A DNA stretch of 64,000 nt, taken from Diphasiastrum complanatum (taxonomy: Eukaryota; Streptophyta; Lycopodiopsida; Lycopodiales; Lycopodiaceae). The stretch is from assembly GCA_029204225.1 (NCBI GenBank), contig CM055093.1:30825777-30889776 (forward strand), written 5' to 3'. The translations under genes were made by a program, and so were the position numbers. Positions 1 through 15,660 of this stretch are shown here, piece after piece; the first letter of the stretch is position 1, and each line of letters opens with the position of its first letter. Under the pieces are notes generated by a model. It searched no databases and was not told the origin of the DNA. It was given only the letters and a program-made list of their open reading frames with translations.

Positions 1-660
1 GAAGCATGGCCAAGAAGAGCTTGGATCATCTCAAGGAGGAGAAGGCAAGTGATCTACCTCAACCTATGTTCCAAGATGGTAAGGCCCATGAAGATGGTGC
101 TTTGGCAAAAGCACATGGAGAGTTATTGCCAAGAAGGTCTACTTCTCATCAATTCTCTTATCTTGTTCATTTGGATGATCTCTTTTCATCATGCAGAAGC
201 AAATATGGTGCCATTTTATGTGACTTCTTATGTGAGGACTTCAATTGGAGGTATCTCTTATCAATGGTGCTTGATATGAAGATTGCAATAGTTGATACTT
301 TGGGGATCTTTAATAGATCCATATGCTTTTTCAACATTCCTTTGCAAGTAAGACTAAGGAGGATCTAATCTCAATCAAGAGGATGATGGTAGGATTCTCA
401 AATCTATCAAAAATCCAAGTGTATGATGGAGATTTGCCAAGGCTTGAGGAGGAGGCTTCTCAACACGTAGTTTTGTGGAGATCTTCAAGAGGCAAGACTG
501 AGTCTTTGTGGCTCACAATATAGGGCAAAGAGGGGCAATTTTCAGGTTGCATCTACTTCAACACATTTGCTTCTCTTCCATTATTTGATGTACCATTTTG
601 CTTAATTGAGATTTCTACATCTCAAAGTTCAAGTAAGGCAATACTAGTTCATCAAATGTG
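1..660. other. Unrecognised sequence with short plus-strand ORFs
   Basis: The longest reading frame is 6-368 (+), about 120 codons, starting MAKKSLDHLKEEKASD. I recognise no domain in it. Overlapping frames at 49-279 and 323-523 suggest either a decayed coding sequence or chance. Because it abuts a copia integrase fragment it may be retroelement-derived, but nothing in the sequence proves that. Confidence 0.25.
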
Positions 661-685
661 GTGAAGTGTTGGATGGCATTCTTTG

Positions 686-1330
686 TTATACCATAACATT
701 TAGATATTTGTAGTGAGTGGTTTGAATAAGATAGTCTTGATGTGTAATTTTGTTATTGTATTTTCTTAGGTGGTTAACAAAGATTTCATAATGCTTAACA
801 TTCGGCCTCCTACCATAAAGAGCCTCATAAGGAGATCTATCATCCAAAGTAACATTGGATCTTCTTTTTCCAAGATAGTTAGCACACATTAAAGCCTCAC
901 CTCAGTAAAACTTAGAAAGATTAGCATGTAACCTCTCTTAATCCCATGTGCCTCACAAGATGCATTGAACCTCTTTGATGTGAATGCTTCTCCATTATTA
1001 GATCTTAAGCATTTGATCCTAGTGTTGAGTTGATTCTCTACCAAATTCTTGAACTTGACAAAAACAACAAACACCCCATCCTTGCTCTTTAGTAGATATA
1101 CCCAACAAAATCTACTGAAATCGTCAATGAAAGTTACATACATCCTTGATCCACCAAGACTGAAGGTATGAGTTGAGTGCACATCCAAATATAAAAGTTG
1201 AAGAGGCCTTTTAGATCTCACACTAGATCTAACATAAGGTAATCTATGTGGCTTTGCCAAAGCACAACGCTCACATACATGATTTATGAAAGGAAGAGTT
1301 AGATCAAGATAAATGCATCAATAGCTCTAG
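686..1330 (-). pseudogene. Ty1/copia polyprotein fragment (integrase)
   Basis: Minus-strand frames at 889-1260 and 686-889 read as the end of the GAG-pre-integrase domain (CERCALAKPHRLPY) followed by a copia integrase core. Visible landmarks are YVTFIDDFSRFCWVYLLKSK, carrying the first catalytic Asp, and CLRSNNGEAFTS, where the second Asp of the usual LRSDNGGEF is replaced by Asn. The next block, SPYEALYGRRPNVKH, is the normal end of the copia integrase region. The two parts lie in different frames and the stretch with the catalytic Glu is scrambled. No gag, protease, reverse transcriptase or LTR is seen next to it, so this is a dead internal fragment. Confidence 0.85.
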
Positions 1331-1519
1331 ATCTAGCACTTGCTTGAAGATCCACACTAAAATCTCAATAAAATTAGTGATTCCCTAAACTCAGACATCC
1401 ACTTAGCTGTGATAGAACGTGAAAATATTAGATTTGATTATGATCTACCCCAAAATCTTGTGGAGTGATTGAAATGACATATAGATTACATCCACGGAAA
1501 ACAATCTATGGCCTATTTC

Positions 1520-1752
1520 ACATAAACATACACACATACAGATACACATATACACACATAAACATACAGACACATACACATACACGTACACATACACACA
1601 TAGAGACACATAAACATACATACACATACACATACACATACACATGCACACATACAGACACATGCACACACATACACATGCACACATACAGACACATGCA
1701 CACACATACACATACACATACACATACATGTACACATACACATACACGTACA
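1520..1752. repeat. CA/TA-rich compound microsatellite
   Basis: About 230 bases of irregular ACACAT/ACATAC repeats. Reading frames across it on both strands encode only Thr-His or Cys-Val-Tyr repeats and are not genes. Confidence 0.9.
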
Positions 1753-3569
<1,817 letters not shown>

Positions 3570-3920
3570 CTAGTAGTCATCAACATCAGTTGCACATGCA
3601 TCAACCAATTTGTACAAATACTCCTTGATGTGTGCTCGAGAGATTTCTGGAATAGATATTGATCTTTTGACATCATATCCATGTTTCTTTACCATCTTTT
3701 TTGCCTTGACTTTCCATGCATAAATCACAGCATCAATATCTACATCTTCTACACCGTCATTATTTGGAACCCAGTCTTTTGAAAGACAATCTTTGTATAA
3801 TTCTTTGTTGTCAATTGGATTGTTTCCGCGTCTCCGAGTGGATTTAGGTTCATACCATAATGCTTTGAGTGAAGTGACCATACCATCAGCATTGGTCCCT
3901 ACTCCAACAACCTTTGCCAT
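3570..3920 (-). CDS. Hypothetical 116-residue protein
   Basis: An open minus-strand frame starts MAKVVGVGTNADGMV and ends ACATDVDDY. It is basic in the middle (KVKAKKMVKKHGYDVKR) and has ordinary amino-acid composition with no low complexity. That is more than expected by chance in such AT-rich DNA. I do not recognise a family. It overlaps the start of the divergent plus-strand frame at 3914 by seven bases, so the two cannot both be complete ordinary genes with promoters between them. It could be one exon of a captured gene or a retroelement remnant. Confidence 0.35.
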   Translation of the reverse strand: MAKVVGVGTNADGMVTSLKALWYEPKSTRRRGNNPIDNKELYKDCLSKDWVPNNDGVEDVDIDAVIYAWKVKAKKMVKKHGYDVKRSISIPEISRAHIKEYLYKLVDACATDVDDY

Positions 3921-4450
3921 CTAGAATGAGGCTCCAGCTGCAACATCTTCATCAAGTGATTGCCTCACCCCAAAATGATTTTCGTAGAGAAGCATGTAGC
4001 CTTAAGTCTTTAGCACACGATACCTTTTTTATTGACACGAATGGTCATTTAGATGATTGTTCTGATTTTGATCTTGTTCGAAATAGGGCTACTTTTATAG
4101 GCCCTAGAACACCCACTACCCTTTATCCTTCTGATAAATCTTTGATCACTTTGCCTACTTATATTATAGATAATAATTCCTTTTTGACAATATCGAATAT
4201 ATTGGATCTTTTTTACTTCACTAAAGCTGAGACTCTTTGCATTTTGAACAAAGAGCTTGATGAATTTTCGGATATAATTGATTTTGATGCTGATGATCTT
4301 CTCCCTGGTGTTGACGATGTACATAATGATAAGTTTTATTCAGGGAAAGATTGCTTGAAAATGGTTGTGGAGGAAATGCGCAACAAAGAAGATGATCTAC
4401 CTTCTGAGGAGGAGTTTCTTAGAATCCAAAGTCAACTTGGTTTTCCATAG
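3914..4450 (+). CDS. Hypothetical 178-residue acidic protein
   Basis: A 178-codon plus-strand frame. The N-terminal third is neutral. The C-terminal half is strongly acidic (DFDADDLLPGVDDVHND, then EEMRNKEDDLPSEEEF) and ends at a TAG. No transmembrane segment, zinc knuckle or known motif is visible. Its length and composition argue for a real, possibly former, coding sequence. About 30 upstream residues (to roughly LAHDTFF) may be fortuitous read-through, so the true start is unclear. Function unknown. Confidence 0.4.
   Translation: MPSRMRLQLQHLHQVIASPQNDFRREACSLKSLAHDTFFIDTNGHLDDCSDFDLVRNRATFIGPRTPTTLYPSDKSLITLPTYIIDNNSFLTISNILDLFYFTKAETLCILNKELDEFSDIIDFDADDLLPGVDDVHNDKFYSGKDCLKMVVEEMRNKEDDLPSEEEFLRIQSQLGFP

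Positions 4451-7567
<3,117 letters not shown>

Positions 7568-7659
<92 letters not shown>
7568..7659. repeat. (GA)n microsatellite, about 92 bp
   Basis: Uninterrupted GA run. Confidence 0.97.
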
Positions 7660-7661
<2 letters not shown>

Positions 7662-7975
7662 CCACCAACCGACCCGCAACTAGTGAATCCCTTAGGGGGC
7701 AGTTAGATCCCCATAAGGGATAGCTAACAGCCCACCATCAGACCTTTAATACACTTTGTAACATCATAGGACAAACCTGGAAAAGTACTAGTCAAAAGCA
7801 GTTTGTTAATGATAAGGCAAAGCTTTTCCCTCATAAAAACATTTTTCTGAAAAGCGTCTAGTAAGATTGCTACCTCTTTTATAGAAGTATCATGATCGTT
7901 GCAACAATACATAGTTGAAATAACCTGGGAGATGATTATTTATTAATTCTACAAGAAAACATGCCATTAGGAGCA

Positions 7976-8172
7976 GCCATAAGGGGCGAGATAAATAAAG
8001 TGCCCCTTAATTTTACATCAAGGGTAGCAAGTAGGGGCGGGATTTAAAATGTGCCCCTTATTATGCATCAAGGGTGGATAGAAGGGGCAAGATATTATAT
8101 GTGCCCATTTTTGTGCATAAGAGGCAGCTATCAGGGGCAAGATATGTATTGTGCCCCTTCATTTTTATGCTA
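7976..8172. repeat. Short tandem hairpin array, AGGGGC...GCCCCTT units
   Basis: About four units of roughly 50-60 bp, each opening with a variant of AGGGGCRRGAT and closing with a variant of TGTGCCCCTT, so that each can fold into a stem of about seven base pairs. The units precede a longer array with a related GGGGCGGG word and probably belong to the same element. Confidence 0.7.
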
Positions 8173-8312
8173 GAGTTTATGAGCATATGTGTATACATGC
8201 ATGTGTGATCTGGATTTCATTGAAATAGCTCAAACCCAATCTTAAGCGCATACATTTAATTTATATATGTACTACTACACAAATGCATTTTAACATTATT
8301 TACATACTGAGC

Positions 8313-9168
8313 ACACACACACACACACACACACACACAATACAGCTTGTGAATGTAAAATTTTTAAGATGTAATTTAGGGGTGGGTTTTTCCCTGTCCC
8401 TAAAAAAGTATTATTAGGGGCGGGTTTTTTCCTGCCCCTTATGGAGACTCATTAGAGGTGCGCCCCTAAAATACATGCAATGAGAATTCCATTTAACATG
8501 CGTACCATACACATATAGGATTAATGCATGGGGTCACTATACTATATGTATACTATACATACACACATACATACAAAAATACACACACACGAACGCACAT
8601 ACACACACCTTGTGAATTTAAAAGTTTAAAGATGTAATTTAGAGGCGGGTTTTTTCTTGCCCCTAATGAAGTGTCATCAGGGGCGGGTTTCTTCTTGCCC
8701 CTTATGAAGTGTCATTAGGGGCGGGGTTTTTCCCGTCCCTAAAATACATGCAATGAAAATTTCATGTAACATGTGTACCATATACATATATGATTAATGC
8801 ATAGGGTCGCTATACTATATGTACTATACATACAAACATACAAAAATACACACACACACACACACACCTTCTCAATTTGAAATTTTAAAAATGTAATTTA
8901 GGGGCGGGTTTTTTCCTGCCCCTAATGAAGTGTCAGTAGGGGCGGGTTTTTTCTTGCCCCTTATCAAGTGTCATTAGGGGCGGGTTTTTTCCTGCCACTA
9001 AAAGACATTGAATGAATATTCCATTTAACATGTGATATCCATATACATATACGATTAATGCATGGGGTCACTATACTATATGTATAATATACATACATAC
9101 ATACATATAAAAATACACACCCCTTCTGAATTTAAAATTTTAAAGATGTAAATTTTTTTTCCTGTCCC
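8313..9168. repeat. Left half of hairpin-containing tandem array (unit about 255-260 bp)
   Basis: Units recur with starts near 8347, 8609, 8869 and 9122. Each has an AATTTAAAATTTTAAAGATG block and then two or three copies of TTAGGGGCGGGTTTTTTCC followed by TGCCCCTAA. These are followed by an ATACATGCAATGAAAATTCC-like block, a CACTATACTATATGTA-like block and a short (CA)n. The repeated stem-loop words resemble subterminal repeats of plant DNA transposons of the CACTA type, but no CACTA terminus or transposase is seen here. The array is interrupted by an LTR element at 9169. Confidence 0.8.
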
Positions 9169-10386
9169 TGTAGCGCAGGCATCCCAAAGGGAGCCGGGAA
9201 CCACGACTTAGCTTCCGAGCCTTCAACTCTTGCCATCCAAACCCACTTGACATACAAGCAGCCAACTCGCCAACAACGATCAGACTTAACCAACTTGAAG
9301 TTCCGAAAACCAACATTGAGATCCAACCTGGCGCCATGCCAGATCGGGGGTCCCGACGTGGGTGACTTCCCTCCAAGCAAGCCGCCCGACATACATCAAA
9401 CTTAACCAACTCGAAGCTTCGTTACAAACGAGTAACATCCATTCCAAGCAAGCGGTCTGACTTACATCAGACTTAACCAACTGAAAGCTTCGTCACGAGC
9501 GCTGGAAGCCAACCTGGCGCCACGCCAGACTGGACAGCCATAAACAGGTAACATCCACCCAAGCAAGCCATCCAACTCAGCCGACATGTTAGAGCCCGTT
9601 CCCCAAGAGCTTAACCCATTCACGTTCATGCAAGGAACACTCAGAACCACAAGCCGCGACAGATATGGAAACAACCAGTTCTTGGACCAAATGGTCCCGA
9701 CAGCATACCGCTGGCGCCACGGACCGAATGGTCCCGACGGCATACCGCTGGCGTCCCGGGATACGACCCTCAGCTATGTGCCAAGTTAAAAATTTTGAAA
9801 GCGGCCTTACAACTGGCGCTTTTACCGAACACTGAAACCCAGAAGGTAATCAGAGTCAGTTTGAGGAAAATCCCACTTTATTGATAAATCTGAGAAGGTT
9901 ACATTTCAAGTGTGTGACCGACCCTAGTCTCCGGGGCGCTAGCATGCCAAGGCGAGAGCCATGACAACATTCCAGCAAGGGAGGCTGAGACTTGGTTGGA
10001 GCTCGCCCTGAGTCGCAACCCGCACTCCCCTATAGTATTGGTGTGATTCGGCACCCCCCCTCATACCAAGCACTCTACCCAAGCTGGTAAAGCACGTTTT
10101 TCTCTCTCTAGGATTTTCTCTTTCTAGAAAGTCATTTTCTCTCTCTAGATTTTATTGATCCCCAGGCTTCCTTTAATCATGCCTAGATCGTGTGAGGTGA
10201 TTGCACATCGATCTGAGCTCTCTGGACTTCGCTAGAACCGATCAAAGATTTTCAGCCATAGAAACTTGGCGCCGGCTGGATTCTGGTCACAGTGGCGCCG
10301 GGAGCAGCAGGGGCGCTGCTGGCGCCGGGGACATAGCTGGCGCCGATGGCGCCGGAAGTAAAGCTTGTAAAGGTAGCTTTACAACA
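9169..10386 (-). repeat. LTR, 1218 bp (3' LTR if the element is minus-oriented)
   Basis: Begins TGTAGCGCAGG and ends GCTTTACAACA on the plus strand, giving the TG...CA ends of LTRs in either orientation. It contains several CTGGCGCC words and a duplicated phrase around CATACCGCTGGCG at about 9703 and 9739. Short frames inside it on both strands repeat exactly in the other LTR and are not genes. Confidence 0.93.
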
Positions 10387-10402
10387 TCCACCCCACCTTT
10401 AT
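10387..10402 (-). other. Polypurine tract of the LTR element
   Basis: On the minus strand this reads ATAAAGGTGGGGTGGA immediately before the LTR, the position and composition of a plus-strand primer. It is the main evidence that the element is minus-oriented. Confidence 0.65.
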
Positions 10403-12229
10403 AAAATCTGATGTCCTCATCAGATGTCAGATTAAAGTAAAGGTGTCTCCCAATTAAAATAACTATACATTTAAGCTACTTGGCACAATACTCAATTTAC
10501 TAGCCACTTTTTATTAACATTGAAGCTGGCACACCACAAGTCGGAGGCTCAGCTCTTTGTACTGAAAAATTACATAACTTGAAAATATATCTTTGTCTGG
10601 GAAAAGCGTAGATTTGATATCGCTTTCGTAAAACCCGAGAACCTTATTAACTGGTGACAGAGGCCTTTCTTTGAAATGTTCGCCCCTGTCGCTTCTAACT
10701 TTCGACTTTGGAACTCCTTTGAGCTCCTGATTTGTCCTTGATGCACTTTGTGTTGAGCTCCCTGAGCTCCAGATTTGTTCAGTTCCGCACAAGTATCAAG
10801 GCTCCCTGAGCCGAAAGATTTATCGTTTGATTGCACACTTTATGGTCCACTTCGTGCCTTGTTGCTTCTGCACCTTGATTTCTCTCCTTGTCCCAGCCTG
10901 ATCTTGATACTTTTCCATCTTGGCTCTTTAAGGTAGGCAAAGATTGAGTACTCCGCAATGCACCTCTCACTTAGCTTGAAGTAGCTCTTTGAATCAGCCC
11001 AAATGTAACCATTGACCTCGTGGAAAGCCAAAGGATCGCACCAGTTTGATCCACATCCGAACTATCTCTTCGAGTTTGTTTGAAGCACCATGTCCGTCGC
11101 GCAAAACTTGACTTTCACAATTCCATCACTGGTCAGTTGCCTCACAGTCAAAACAAGAAGTGTACATCGAGCTTGGCTTCAAGTAGCTCTCTTTGAATCA
11201 GACACATGCACCCAGAGTTTGCACTAGTCCGATCTCAACGCGAACTGTCCCTTAGCGTCCGTTCGAAATACCAAGTCTCTCATGCAAGACTCAACTTTCT
11301 CAGTTCCTTCATTGATCAGTTGCCTTACACGTAACACAAGCCAGCGTACTCATATGTTTCCTCATCATTGCTGGTCCAGAGAAAGCCTATAACAAACTTT
11401 CCTTTCCACAACAAAAACTTGTCAACTTATTAGGTCCAAAGTTCGCCAGTCTCCTCGTGTGAGTATGGCTAGGTCACCTTGAATTTGCCCCCATTTTGAT
11501 CAACTTTAATTCAAAATTTGCCCCAAGAGAGAGGTGTGTGTGATAGTTCCCCTCCACTTAATAAATCAGCTGATCGGACTTTAGAGTAGAGTTCTTCGGA
11601 CAAAAAGCCTTTCCAACACTTTGCTTCCCATCTGCTAGGATTATGGCTCGATCCAACTTGTTGCCAATCTCTGAAGAGGATCCTAGTCTTTTCCCCTTTG
11701 AGGAAAAACCCAACTGATACTGGATATCACCCATGCTCAGTGAGTTTCAGTTCCGAAGGTGGCCGTCCCAAAATGAAGACCAACTGCTCCATAGAAGATC
11801 TCCCCTGAAATTGCCCTTTCCAACTTTTGACTTCCTGCTTGCGTCTGGTGGGCGTTGTCGCAAATGAAACTAACCCAAGAAATAGGCTAGCCATCCATCC
11901 TTTGCAAACATTGAGTCGTTTCGTTGTCGTTCACGTGTGAGTACTTGAACTGCAAATCCGCCCCACAGATTCTGTAGTCCTCTTTGTTTGATGGTATCAG
12001 CCTTCAAAAGAAAAGGTTCATTCTCGAGCCATCAGCTCCTTGTATCACAAGCAATCATGCAAACAAGGCAAAGCACGAGTACTAAGACTCACCACGAATA
12101 CATACAAGTAAGACACTCAGGCAGGTTTACTAACAAGTAACAAAGACAAGGTCCCCCTTTGAGATGGTCCTGCCAACGGACCTTTGCCTGGCCGCGCCCA
12201 TACAAATCGATCACAGAATCAGCCCACAT
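10403..12229. other. Internal non-coding region of the LTR element
   Basis: About 1.8 kb with no frame above about 95 codons and no gag or pol motif on either strand. Short repeated phrases occur (AGCTCTTTGAATCAG near 10983, AGCTCTCTTTGAATCAG near 11185, and AACTTTC words). Confidence 0.6.
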
Positions 12230-13030
12230 AGGACACCCCTCCAACCATCCGTGCTTTCACCATTAAGCAGCACATTGCCTCAGTCACGCCCCACCACTTT
12301 TTGGTCGATAGCCCTTATAGCTAAACGATCGGCAGCTATCCTTGAATATACCACCCCCGTGAACGCACCCGTGCTTTCACCGTCAGGCAGCACATTGCCT
12401 CAGTAACGCCCCCACCAAATCTAGTCGATAGCCCTTATAGCTAAACGATCGGCAGCGTACCCCCCAATCGTGGACGCACCCGTGCTTTCACCGTTAGGCA
12501 GCACATTGCCTCAGTAACGCCCCCACAAAATTTGGTCGATAGCCCTTATAGCTAAACGAATGGCAGCTATCCTTGAATATACCACCCCCGTGGACGCACC
12601 CGTGCTTTCACCGTTAGGCAGCACATTGCCTCAGTAACGCCCCCACCAAATTTAGTCGATAGCCCTTATAGCTAAACGATCGGCAGCATACCACCCAAAT
12701 CGTGGACGCACCCGTGCTTTCACCGTTAGGCAGCACATTGCCTCAGTAACGCCCCCACCAAATTTGGTCGATAGCCCTTATAGCTAAACGAACGGTGGTC
12801 ATCGTGAATATGTCACCCCGCACCCCACAAGGCACAGACCGTGCTTACACCATCCTAATGGCAGCACATTGCCTCATCTGTCCTACGTGCAGACGGCGCC
12901 AGGCCCGAACCGCGGAAACTGACCGTGCTTACACCTCAAGGGCAGCACTTTGACTCATCAAGCCCCTGTCCTGCCAACCACCCCGACCGTGGACGCACCC
13001 GTGCTTACACTGTGGGCAGCACCTTGCACA
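12230..13030. repeat. Tandem repeat in the leader of the LTR element (about 8 units)
   Basis: The phrase GTGCTTTCACCGTTAGGCAG and variants start at 12251, 12371, 12482, 12602, 12714, 12841, 12925 and 13001. Spacings of 120, 111, 120 and 112 bp alternate and then become shorter and degenerate. Units also share TTGCCTCAGTAACGCCCCCA and GATAGCCCTTATAGCTAAAC. In the inferred minus orientation the array lies directly downstream of the primer site, in the 5' leader. Confidence 0.9.
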
Positions 13031-13075
13031 ACAGTTGTCTTGATGAACCCCGAACCGTGGCCATTTCCGTGAGAT

Positions 13076-13095
13076 TCGCATAGCTGACCGGCCAG
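13076..13095 (-). other. Putative primer-binding site of the LTR element
   Basis: On the minus strand, one base after the LTR, the sequence reads TGGCCGGTCAGCTATGCG. The TGG start fits pairing with the CCA end of a tRNA. I cannot name the tRNA from memory, so the assignment rests on position only. Confidence 0.4.
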
Positions 13096-14313
13096 TGTAG
13101 CGCAGGCATCCCAAAGGGAGCCGGGAACCACGACTTAGCTTCCCAGCCTTCAACTCTTGCCATCCAAACCCACTTGACATACAAGCAGCCAACTCGCCAA
13201 CAACGATCAGACTTAACCAACTTGAAGTTCCGAAAACCAACATTGAGATCCAACCTGGCGCCATGCCAGATCGGGGGTCCCGACGTGGGTGACTTCCCTC
13301 CAAGCAAGCCGCCCGACATACATCAAACTTAACCAACTCGAAGCTTCGTTACAAACGAGTAACATCCATTCCAAGCAAGCGGTCTGACTTACATCAGACT
13401 TAACCAACTGAAAGCTTCGTCACGAGCGCTGGAAGCCAACCTGGCGCCACGCCAGACTGGACAGCCATAAACAGGTAACATCCACCCAAGCAAGCCATCC
13501 AACTCAGCCGACATGTTAGAGCCCGTTCCCCAAGAGCTTAACCCATTCACGTTCATGCAAGGAACACTCAGAACCACAAGCCGCGACAGATATGGAAACA
13601 ACCAGTTCTTGGACCAAATGGTCCCAACAGCATACCGCTGGCGCCACGGACCGAATGGTCCCGACGGCATACCGCTGGCGTCCCGGGATACGACCCTCAG
13701 CTATGTGCCAAGTTAAAAATTTTGAAAGCGGCCTTACAACTGGCGCTTTTACCGAACACTGAAACCCAGAAGGTAATCAGAGTCAGTTTGAGGAAAATCC
13801 CACTTTATTGATAAATCTGAGAAGGTTACATTTCAAGTGTGTGACCGACCCTAGTCTCCGGGGCGCTAGCATGCCAAGGCGAGAGCCATGACAACATTCC
13901 AGCAAGGGAGGCTGAGACTTGGTTGGAGCTCGCCCTGAGTCGCAACCCGCACTCCCCTATAGTATTGGTGTGATTCGGCACCCCCCCTCATACCAAGCAC
14001 TCTACCCAAGCTGGTAAAGCACGTTTTTCTCTCTCTAGGATTTTCTCTTTCTAGAAAGTCATTTTCTCTCTCTAGATTTTATTGATCCCCAGGCTTCCTT
14101 TAATCATGCCTAGATCGTGTGAGGTGATTGCACATCGATCTGAGCTCTCTGGACTTCGCTAGAACCGATCAAAGATTTTCAGCCATAGGAACTTGGCGCC
14201 GGCTGGATTCTGGTCATAGTGGCGCCGGGAGCAGCAGGGGCGCTGCTGGCGCCGGGGACATAGCTGGCGCCGATGGCGCCGGAAGTAAAGCTTGTAAAGG
14301 TAGCTTTACAACA
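13096..14313 (-). repeat. LTR, 1218 bp (5' LTR if the element is minus-oriented)
   Basis: Same length as the copy at 9169. Differences seen by eye include GCTTCCGAG/GCTTCCCAG, GTCCCGACAG/GTCCCAACAG, CATAGAAAC/CATAGGAAC and GGTCACAG/GGTCATAG. Near-identity supports recent integration without later recombination. Confidence 0.93.
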
Positions 14314-14500
14314 GTCCCTAATGAAGTGTCATTAGGGGCGGATTTTCTCCTACCCCTTATGAAGTGTCATTAGGGGTGGGGTTTATCCAGCCCCTAAAAT
14401 ACATGCAATGAAAATTCCATTTAACATGTGTACCATATACATATATGATTAATGCATGGGGTCACTATACTATATGTACTATACATGCAAACATACAAAA

Positions 14501-14540
<40 letters not shown>

Positions 14541-15460
14541 TGTAAATTTAAAATTTTAAAAATGTAATTTAGGGTGGGTTTTTTCTTGCCCCTAATGAAG
14601 TGTCATTAGGGGCGGGTTTTTTCCTGCCCCTAAAATACATGCAATGAAAATTCCATTTAACATGTGTACCATATACATATAGGATTAATGCATGGGGTCA
14701 CTATACTATATGTATAATATACATACATACATACAAAAATACACACACCTTGTGAATTTAAAATTTTAAAGATGTAATTTAGGGACGGGTTTTTTTTGCC
14801 CCTAATGAGGTTTCATCAGGGGCGGGTTTTCCCTTGCCCCATGCAATGAAAATTCCATTTAACATGTGTACCACATAGATATAGGATTAATGCATCTATA
14901 CTATATATACTATACATACATACATACAAAAACACACACACACACACCTTGTGAATTTAAAATTTTAAAGATATTAGGGGCGGGTTTTTTCCTGCCCCTT
15001 ATGAAGTGTCATTAGGGGCGGGTTTTTTCTTGCCCCTTATCAAGTTTCATTAGGGGCGGGTTTTTTTCTGCCCCTAAAATACATGCAATGAAAATTCGAT
15101 TTAACATGTGTACCATATACATATAGGACTAATGCATGGGGTCACTATACTATATGTACTATACATACATACATACATACAAAAATACACACACATGCAT
15201 GCACGCATGCACACACACCTTGTGAATTTAAAATTTTAAAGATGTAATTTAGGGGCAGGTTTTTTCTTTGCCCCTTATCAAGTGTCATTAGGGGGCGAGG
15301 TTTTCTTGCCCCTTATGAAGTGTCATTAGGGAACCCGTCGCCCCTAAAATACATGCAATGAAAATTCCATTTAACATGTGTACCATGTACATATAGGATT
15401 AATTCATGGGGTCACTATACTAGATGTATTACACATACAAAAATACACACACGCGTGGAC
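14314..15460. repeat. Right half of hairpin-containing tandem array
   Basis: Continues the array after the GTCCC duplication, with unit starts near 14538, 14748, 14947 and 15218 (spacings about 200-270 bp). Copies carry the TTAGGGGCGGGTTTTTTCC / TGCCCCTAA hairpins, a conserved TTAATGCATGGGGTCACTAT-like block, and variable CA runs. The array stops abruptly at 15460 against a putative LTR. Confidence 0.8.
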
Positions 15461-15647
15461 TGTTCACATGTTCTTCACTGACCCTTTGCAAAGTTTGGGT
15501 TGATTTATGCATGTAGAAAAGTGCTCTTGCCATAGATTGATGGAATAGATCCTGGTTTTCAATCTATGTGTAATTTATGAGCAATCACAAAGCCTTAGGA
15601 GGTCAATAGCACACTTTTTGGCACTCCCACATTTGTGGAGTTCAACA
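15461..15647 (+). repeat. Putative short LTR (187 bp) of a retrotransposon
   Basis: Begins TGTTCACATG and ends GAGTTCAACA, so the tips form a TGTT...AACA inverted pair, and the primer site follows at once. No second copy of this LTR was found in the window, so the element is incomplete or its other LTR is too diverged to see. Confidence 0.5.
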
Positions 15648-15660
15648 TGGTATCAGAGCT
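15648..15660 (+). other. Primer-binding site for initiator Met tRNA
   Basis: TGGTATCAGAGCT, the usual start of the plant retrotransposon primer site, lies immediately after a CA-ended putative LTR. Confidence 0.65.

Larger units (their letters stand above)
9169..14313 (-). mobile_element. Complete non-autonomous LTR retrotransposon (about 5.1 kb)
   Basis: Two direct LTRs of equal length (1218 bp) bound about 2.7 kb of internal DNA. The pentamer GTCCC is duplicated at 9164-9168 and 14314-14318, and removing the element restores a normal unit of the surrounding array, so both edges are firm. The internal DNA has no gag or pol reading frame. Orientation is inferred as minus: the sequence just inside the left LTR is a polypurine tract when read on the minus strand, and the sequence just inside the right LTR begins TGG on the minus strand, as primer sites do. 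The LTRs show at least four single-base differences, so insertion was recent. It must rely on proteins from another element. Confidence 0.9.

Noticed and set aside
8272-8285. CACTA transposon terminus (ACTACTACACAAATG)
   Set aside because: Resembles a CACTA tip but there is no matching opposite end, no 3-bp duplication and no transposase.
9132-9789. Several 60-90 codon ORFs repeated exactly at 12929-13716
   Set aside because: They are the same positions of the two LTRs; conservation comes from LTR identity, not coding.
12230-13030. CRISPR-like array
   Set aside because: Units of 111-120 bp are repeated throughout rather than alternating short repeats with unique spacers, and the context is a plant retrotransposon.
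13070-13095. tRNA-like 3' end just inside the right LTR
   Set aside because: TTCGC and CCA-like text appears, but no cloverleaf can be drawn; better explained as a primer-binding site.
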